NCBI GenBank assembly: GCA_023412765.1
Contig: JAEZBX010000336.1
Span: 1 to 9,036 of the forward strand
Source: Bacteroidota bacterium
Lineage (GTDB): Bacteria > Bacteroidota > Bacteroidia > Cytophagales > Cyclobacteriaceae
DNA length: 9,036 bases
Direction: 5' to 3'
The notes under the pieces were generated by a model. That model did no database searches. It saw only the letters and a program-made list of their open reading frames with translations, and was not told the DNA's origin. Both the position numbers and the translations under genes were made by a program. Of this stretch, positions 5,082 to 9,036 are shown in pieces. Position 1 is the stretch's first letter; each line of letters begins with the position of its first letter.

Positions 5082-6139
5082 CTATAGATGGCTGAAATTT
5101 TTTAATCACCGAGTTCAGCTGTAAGGCATAAGCCAGGCCGACTACTTGGAAACTGGAATGGTTAGGATTTCGGCTAAGGGAAGAAGCAACACTTGAAATA
5201 CTAACTCAAGATGTAATTAAGTCCAGCGAAAAAGAGGGAGAAAAATTGCCATCCAATCAGGTGCGTTCCTCAATAGCCAAGCGGCTCGGGATTGAAATCG
5301 AAGGTGAGGTGTCAGCGAATAGAAATGTTGAAGGCGTAGGTGAGATGACGTTGGATGCAACTCAACAATATGATTTGCTGCTAACGCGTAAACGTTTATT
5401 TAGTTGGCATGCATCACTTTTTCCAACGGGTAGAAGTGGTTTGCAGAAAATCCAGGTCGGGCGGTGGCGCAATGATGCAAGAGGACCGATGCAAGTTGTA
5501 TCTGGTGCAATAGATAGAGAGAAAGTCCACTATGAAGCATCTGCGGCAGGAAGGCTTAATGAGGAAATGAATACGTTTTTTGAATGGTTTAACAAAACAA
5601 CTACAACGGACCCGGTACTGAAAGCTGCCATAGCCCATTTGTGGTTTGTTACGATCCACCCTTTCGATGATGGCAATGGTCGTATTGCAAGAGCTATTGC
5701 GGACATGCAACTGGCTCGCGCCGATGCAAGCCGTCAACGTTTTTACAGTATGTCCGCACAAATACAACGCGAGCGAAATGTTTATTATGACATCTTGGAT
5801 AAAACACAAAAGAGAAACCTCGATATCACAGAATGGCTGTTGTGGTTTATCGATTGCCTTGACCGGGCTATTTCATTATCAGAAGAAAATTTATCGGGCG
5901 TAACGCAAAAAGCAAAGTTCTGGGAATTGCATCAAGCTGTTGCCTTGAACGAAAGACAACGAAAAATGCTGAATAAGTTAATGGACGGATTTGATGGAAA
6001 GCTAACGTCTTCAAAGTGGGCTAAGATTGCAAAATGTTCTCCGGATACAGCACTTAGAGACATACAAGATCTAATCGAAAAGCAAATCCTGGTGAAAGAA
6101 GAAGGAGGGGGGAGAAGTACGAGTTATAGAATAAAATAA
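5074..6139 (+). pseudogene. fic: Fic-family AMP transferase (DUF4172-Fic), frameshifted at the 5' end
   Basis: The main frame, open from 5132 to 6139, carries WLGFRLREEA, the inhibitory-helix motif SSEKEGE (S-xxx-E-G, 5222-5242), VRSSIAKRLG, LFPTGRSG, the catalytic HPFDDGNGRIAR (about 5657-5692; H is the general base) and a C-terminal winged-helix region ending at 6139. The first conventional start in this frame is TTG at 5246, after the inhibitory helix. The expected N-terminus is in two other frames: MKTYRW from ATG 5074, and VRHKPGRLLG from 5121. One missing A in the run at 5150-5152 joins the latter to the main frame. Another shift near 5110-5121, perhaps a deletion of some 30 bp compared with relatives I remember, joins the former. 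Fic proteins AMPylate target proteins. As written the gene is broken, or makes only a helix-less form from TTG. Confidence 0.8.
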
Positions 6140-6146
6140 AAAAAAT

Positions 6147-6204
6147 GACGTCGCATTTCGCTCACACCTGACTTAATTCCATCCATCAGGTGAAATAAGA
6201 CGTC
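6147..6204. terminator. Long imperfect hairpin between convergent fic and the T9SS protein gene
   Basis: The arms are 6147-6171 and 6186-6204. Outer GACGTC and ATTTC pair with GAAAT and GACGTC; the inner CACCTGA (6165-6171) pairs with TCAGGTG (6186-6192), with a bulge of about six bases in the left arm. An A-run (6138-6145) precedes it on the plus strand, which is a T-run after the hairpin for minus-strand transcripts; that suits termination of the T9SS protein gene best. Termination in both directions is plausible but unproven. Confidence 0.5.
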
Positions 6205-6248
6205 GAGGAGTGTATATCTCAACAGAACGAAAACAAGTATAAGAACAC

Positions 6249-9036
6249 CTATTGCTTAAATATGCTAAACGTTCTCGAACTTATCCCATCATTGACGACT
6301 AATAGATACAATCCAGGCTTCAGGTGTTTCACAGGCAACGTGATATCATTGGTATCCATCTCCGTCTCCAACATAAGCAGTCCGCTGGTATTGTACATAA
6401 CAATGGTACTATTCGCGTTGGCGCTGACGACAATATTTTCTACCGCCGGGTTTGGATACGCTGCATAGGAAAGCGACTCATCCTCGATGCTTGTTACGGG
6501 CTGGACAGTTACCGGTATTGTAATATTCGTGTAGGTCTGACCATCTAGCGCCGAGATGTAAACGCCTGAAGTTCCTACAAACTTACCCGTGATCATGATG
6601 TTGAATTTATTGGCACCTATAGAATTATTGCTCACCATTATTTCAGAACTCAATGGCACCGAAAGCAACGTAACGTTATCGCCATCAACATCAGTGACCG
6701 TAACAGGAATCACTTTGTGTTCATCAACAGTAAGGAATATTGGTGACTGATTAATCGTGATTACAGGTACATCGTTCACCGGCTTAACCGTAAACGTGAA
6801 TTCTTCCGAATGTGACTGACCACCCTCAGTCATCTTCAGTATAAACCTTTGTGTGCCGTGAAGGTTAGGCTTGGAGAATATATTAAGCGAGCCATCCTGG
6901 GTACTAAACTGAAGAGTGGCAAAATCAATAGTAGCAGGCTCAAGCTTAAATGACACTGCTTGATCTTCACCATAATGATGGACAACGTTCACACCATACG
7001 ATACAACGCCGGTAAAATCCTCATTCACGGTATAACTTGGGTCTACCGCAAATTCAGGAGGATCGTAAACGGGAGCGATATGAATGACGAACGTTGTAGT
7101 GATCTCATTAATACCGGTAGAAGCTGTTAGCTTAACGGTTTGATCGCCGAACCGGTCAACTACAGGTTTTACATAAAGAGTTTGATCGCGCACTTCGATG
7201 TCAACTAGCGGCGTTTCTTCTGCTATATGATAGGACAAAAAGTTTGACCCGTATTGATATCCGAAAATGGATTCAATGGGAATCATGAAGGGTAGAAAGT
7301 CCTCATCCTTATGTTCGTCGGCAATAGTGCCCACTAATGACAACGGAGGGTCGGCCACGTATTCATACGCACCGATGTCGATTTGCGAACCGGTTACACG
7401 TGTGTTCCCAACGACATCCGACGCTGGCAACGGCGGCGCAATTCCGGTAGTAGTTCCACCGTCAACAGCAGGCGACACAGGCATCAACCGTCCATGTCCG
7501 TTCTCGCTAGCAATTAGTTTGGGATCAACGGCCATTGTGTTTTCGTATAAAAAAATATTGTTATCATACCTCTCGATTTCCTCTGTCCCTCCCTGCAGAA
7601 TGCAATTCCTGAACCCGATCTCGGTCGTATAGTCCGCGACCTCAACTTGTGTGGGCAAGTTATTCGAGAGGATGGTATTCGTGAACTTAGTAAGACCTGC
7701 GTACAGCGTATAGTATCCTCCGCCAATTGAGCCAGTGGAAGTATTGAAAGCAATAGTATTATTGATCACTTCAAATCCGCCGGCATAGTCGCAGATACCG
7801 CCTGCTCTCCAGGCTTTGTTGTGGGTGATCACATTGCCAATAAGTGTTGGCCGCGAATCCCAGTCCATGCACATACCCCCGCCGTCGGAGGCCGATTCGT
7901 TGTGGGAGACGATGTTATTCATAACCTTCGGGTTACCTGCCCAGAAATATATGCCGGCTCCTTTCTGATAGGTGCTGGCATAGTTATGATGAATATAATT
8001 ATTGCGTATGATGATGTCGTTGGAAAACACCGTAATACCCTGCGTCGAATTATAGCTGATCTCACAATTGCTGATGCGCATGCCCGCAGCACCGTTAGCT
8101 GCAAAGGCGTGAATAGCTCCGTCTCCAAAATTGTCAGCAAATTGAACAAGGCAATGATCGATCACAGTAGAATCCTGCGCCCCGGTGGCATACACATAGA
8201 TCCCTTTCCATCCCAACTGTGTTAGAGAAGATTTCGTCGTTGCGTGAATGAGATCCAACCCTGTTGTATCATATGAAGTAAACACAATCGGTTCAGCTTT
8301 AGTCCCTATGGCCCTTAATGCTCCCTGCACTTCAAGTTTGAAGCCATTAAGAAACATCATTTCGACACCTTGTTTTATTTCGAGGGTTTTTGATGATTCC
8401 ACCAGCAGATCGCCGCCAACAATATAGCGCGGTGCATCGAAAGTCCCCTGCACAGTTCCTTTAACATACACGCCGTTAATTATCCGCACGTATTTTTCCT
8501 TCGTGAAAGTCTTCTCAAGCCCGTTTTCATCTTTTACCGTCAATGTCACATCAAACCTTCCTTCGGTATTGTATTGGTGCGAAGCATGCTGCATCGTGGA
8601 CGTGCCGCCATCGCCAAACTCCCATAGCCATTCCGTTATTTTGCCGTTTCCGGGATCGGAGAGATCGGTAAAGGCTACATCGAGCGTATTGAAACCTAAC
8701 AGCGTATCTGCTGCAAAATCAGCCCTGGGAGGAAAATTTCCCTCAGTCTGATAAAAATGCAATGCGCCAATATCTGTGATCGAACCATCGGGATCATGAG
8801 GTGTGTCGAGTTTCCCCTTGTCAATACAAGGCGACTTGCTGTTGTCGTTCGCGGGGTAGTTGGCCCATGTGATCGAAAGATCGTTGGCCGATGCATTCCT
8901 GAAGAGAGGAAGAGCATCGATATTGTATTTGGCAATAGTGGTGACTCCGCCTGCGTAATAGCCAATGCCTTCAATGCCTGCCTCGATATCGCAATTAAAA
9001 AACTTTATCGAGTTGCCAGACGATTCTACATATACT
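6249..9036 (-). CDS. T9SS-sorted multidomain surface protein: beta-helix, PKD, beta-helix, cadherin-like modules (3' part)
   Basis: The frame is open to the right edge (first full codon at 9035), so 928 C-terminal residues are seen and the N-terminus is missing. In order: the end of a right-handed beta-helix closing with SPCIDKG...DIGALHFY (to about 97); a PKD domain (about 103-186) with WEFGDGGTS and YNTEGRFDVTLTVKD; a second beta-helix (about 195-560) with repeated short strands such as NNYIHHN, NNIVSHN, GNVITHN and NNTIAFN, closing with SPAVDGG...DIGAYEY; three cadherin/Ig-like modules (about 561-846), including PVNDVPVITI and the calcium-type DVDGDN; and a type A sorting domain (about 857-928) with YPNPA and LKPGLYLLVV. 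It is exported through the T9SS and probably acts in polysaccharide binding, cleavage or adhesion. The TTG at 8762 is not the start. Confidence 0.9.
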   Translation of the reverse strand, partial: VYVESSGNSIKFFNCDIEAGIEGIGYYAGGVTTIAKYNIDALPLFRNASANDLSITWANYPANDNSKSPCIDKGKLDTPHDPDGSITDIGALHFYQTEGNFPPRADFAADTLLGFNTLDVAFTDLSDPGNGKITEWLWEFGDGGTSTMQHASHQYNTEGRFDVTLTVKDENGLEKTFTKEKYVRIINGVYVKGTVQGTFDAPRYIVGGDLLVESSKTLEIKQGVEMMFLNGFKLEVQGALRAIGTKAEPIVFTSYDTTGLDLIHATTKSSLTQLGWKGIYVYATGAQDSTVIDHCLVQFADNFGDGAIHAFAANGAAGMRISNCEISYNSTQGITVFSNDIIIRNNYIHHNYASTYQKGAGIYFWAGNPKVMNNIVSHNESASDGGGMCMDWDSRPTLIGNVITHNKAWRAGGICDYAGGFEVINNTIAFNTSTGSIGGGYYTLYAGLTKFTNTILSNNLPTQVEVADYTTEIGFRNCILQGGTEEIERYDNNIFLYENTMAVDPKLIASENGHGRLMPVSPAVDGGTTTGIAPPLPASDVVGNTRVTGSQIDIGAYEYVADPPLSLVGTIADEHKDEDFLPFMIPIESIFGYQYGSNFLSYHIAEETPLVDIEVRDQTLYVKPVVDRFGDQTVKLTASTGINEITTTFVIHIAPVYDPPEFAVDPSYTVNEDFTGVVSYGVNVVHHYGEDQAVSFKLEPATIDFATLQFSTQDGSLNIFSKPNLHGTQRFILKMTEGGQSHSEEFTFTVKPVNDVPVITINQSPIFLTVDEHKVIPVTVTDVDGDNVTLLSVPLSSEIMVSNNSIGANKFNIMITGKFVGTSGVYISALDGQTYTNITIPVTVQPVTSIEDESLSYAAYPNPAVENIVVSANANSTIVMYNTSGLLMLETEMDTNDITLPVKHLKPGLYLLVVNDGISSRTFSIFKQ

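Noticed and set aside
4726..5109. Minus-strand 127-codon frame as one intact protein
   Set aside because: Only the stretch from 4962 to about 4850 is YoeB-like. Upstream it is antisense to fic and out of frame with the antitoxin stub; downstream it is out of frame with the YoeB C-terminus.
4912..5124. Plus-strand 70-codon open frame as an independent gene
   Set aside because: Most of it is antisense to yoeB and its upstream stub. Only its last 16 codons (from ATG 5074) make sense, as the broken start of fic.
7821..8225. Plus-strand 134-codon frame inside the T9SS protein gene
   Set aside because: It is antisense to a clearly coding beta-helix region and has no protein features of its own.
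6249..8762. Complete 837-residue protein starting at 8762
   Set aside because: The apparent start is an internal TTG, and the same frame continues open to the right edge with coherent beta-helix sequence.
1..9036. CRISPR arrays, tRNA/rRNA genes, transposase or integrase genes
   Set aside because: None were seen: no regularly spaced direct repeats, no cloverleaf with a recognisable T-loop, and no mobile-element protein motifs on either strand.

Overview
The window looks like chromosomal DNA of a Bacteroidota bacterium, probably of the Cytophagales/Cytophagia type. The strongest sign is a large secreted protein (minus strand, right end) that finishes with a type IX secretion (T9SS, Por) type A sorting domain, a system confined to this phylum. 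The FAD oxidoreductase with a golvesin-like carbohydrate-binding tail and the lipoprotein-like and signal-peptide starts without clear Shine-Dalgarno sites fit the same group. The finer placement is inference.

Layout: (1) 1-957, plus: 3' part of an FAD-dependent oxidoreductase with a golvesin/xanthan-lyase-like C-terminal domain. (2) 958-1241: a convergent intergenic region rich in inverted repeats, including a near-perfect 27/28 bp inverted repeat. (3) 1242-2396/2426, minus: an exported serine hydrolase of the beta-lactamase/class C family. (4) 2427-3000: intergenic region with a 38-codon lipoprotein-like ORF (minus), two hairpins and three similar palindromes that look like operators. (5) 3001-4608, plus: a compact three-gene toxin-antitoxin operon of HipBST type (hipB repressor, hipS-like N-subdomain, hipT kinase). 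(6) 4697-5081, minus: a frameshifted yoeB toxin gene, preceded by the 3' stub of what was probably its antitoxin. (7) 5074-6139, plus: a fic (DUF4172-Fic) gene whose 5' part is broken by frameshifts. (8) 6147-6204: a long imperfect hairpin between convergent genes. (9) 6249 to the right end, minus: the T9SS-sorted multidomain protein (beta-helix, PKD, beta-helix, cadherin-like modules, sorting domain), cut by the window edge.

The centre (about 2.86-6.14 kb) is a toxin cluster placed between ordinary extracellular-polymer and surface-protein genes: one apparently intact module (hipBST) and two decayed ones (yoeB and fic). The intact module carries three copies of a 16-bp palindrome (consensus GTGCATTNTAATGCAC) whose centres lie 62 and 60 bp apart, the last covering the hipB ribosome-binding site and start codon. 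This suggests cooperative autorepression. The yoeB copy has lost one base and has Gln where the catalytic C-terminal His is expected; the fic copy has its inhibitory helix encoded upstream of the only conventional start codon left in the open frame. No RNA genes, CRISPR arrays, transposases or integrases were seen.
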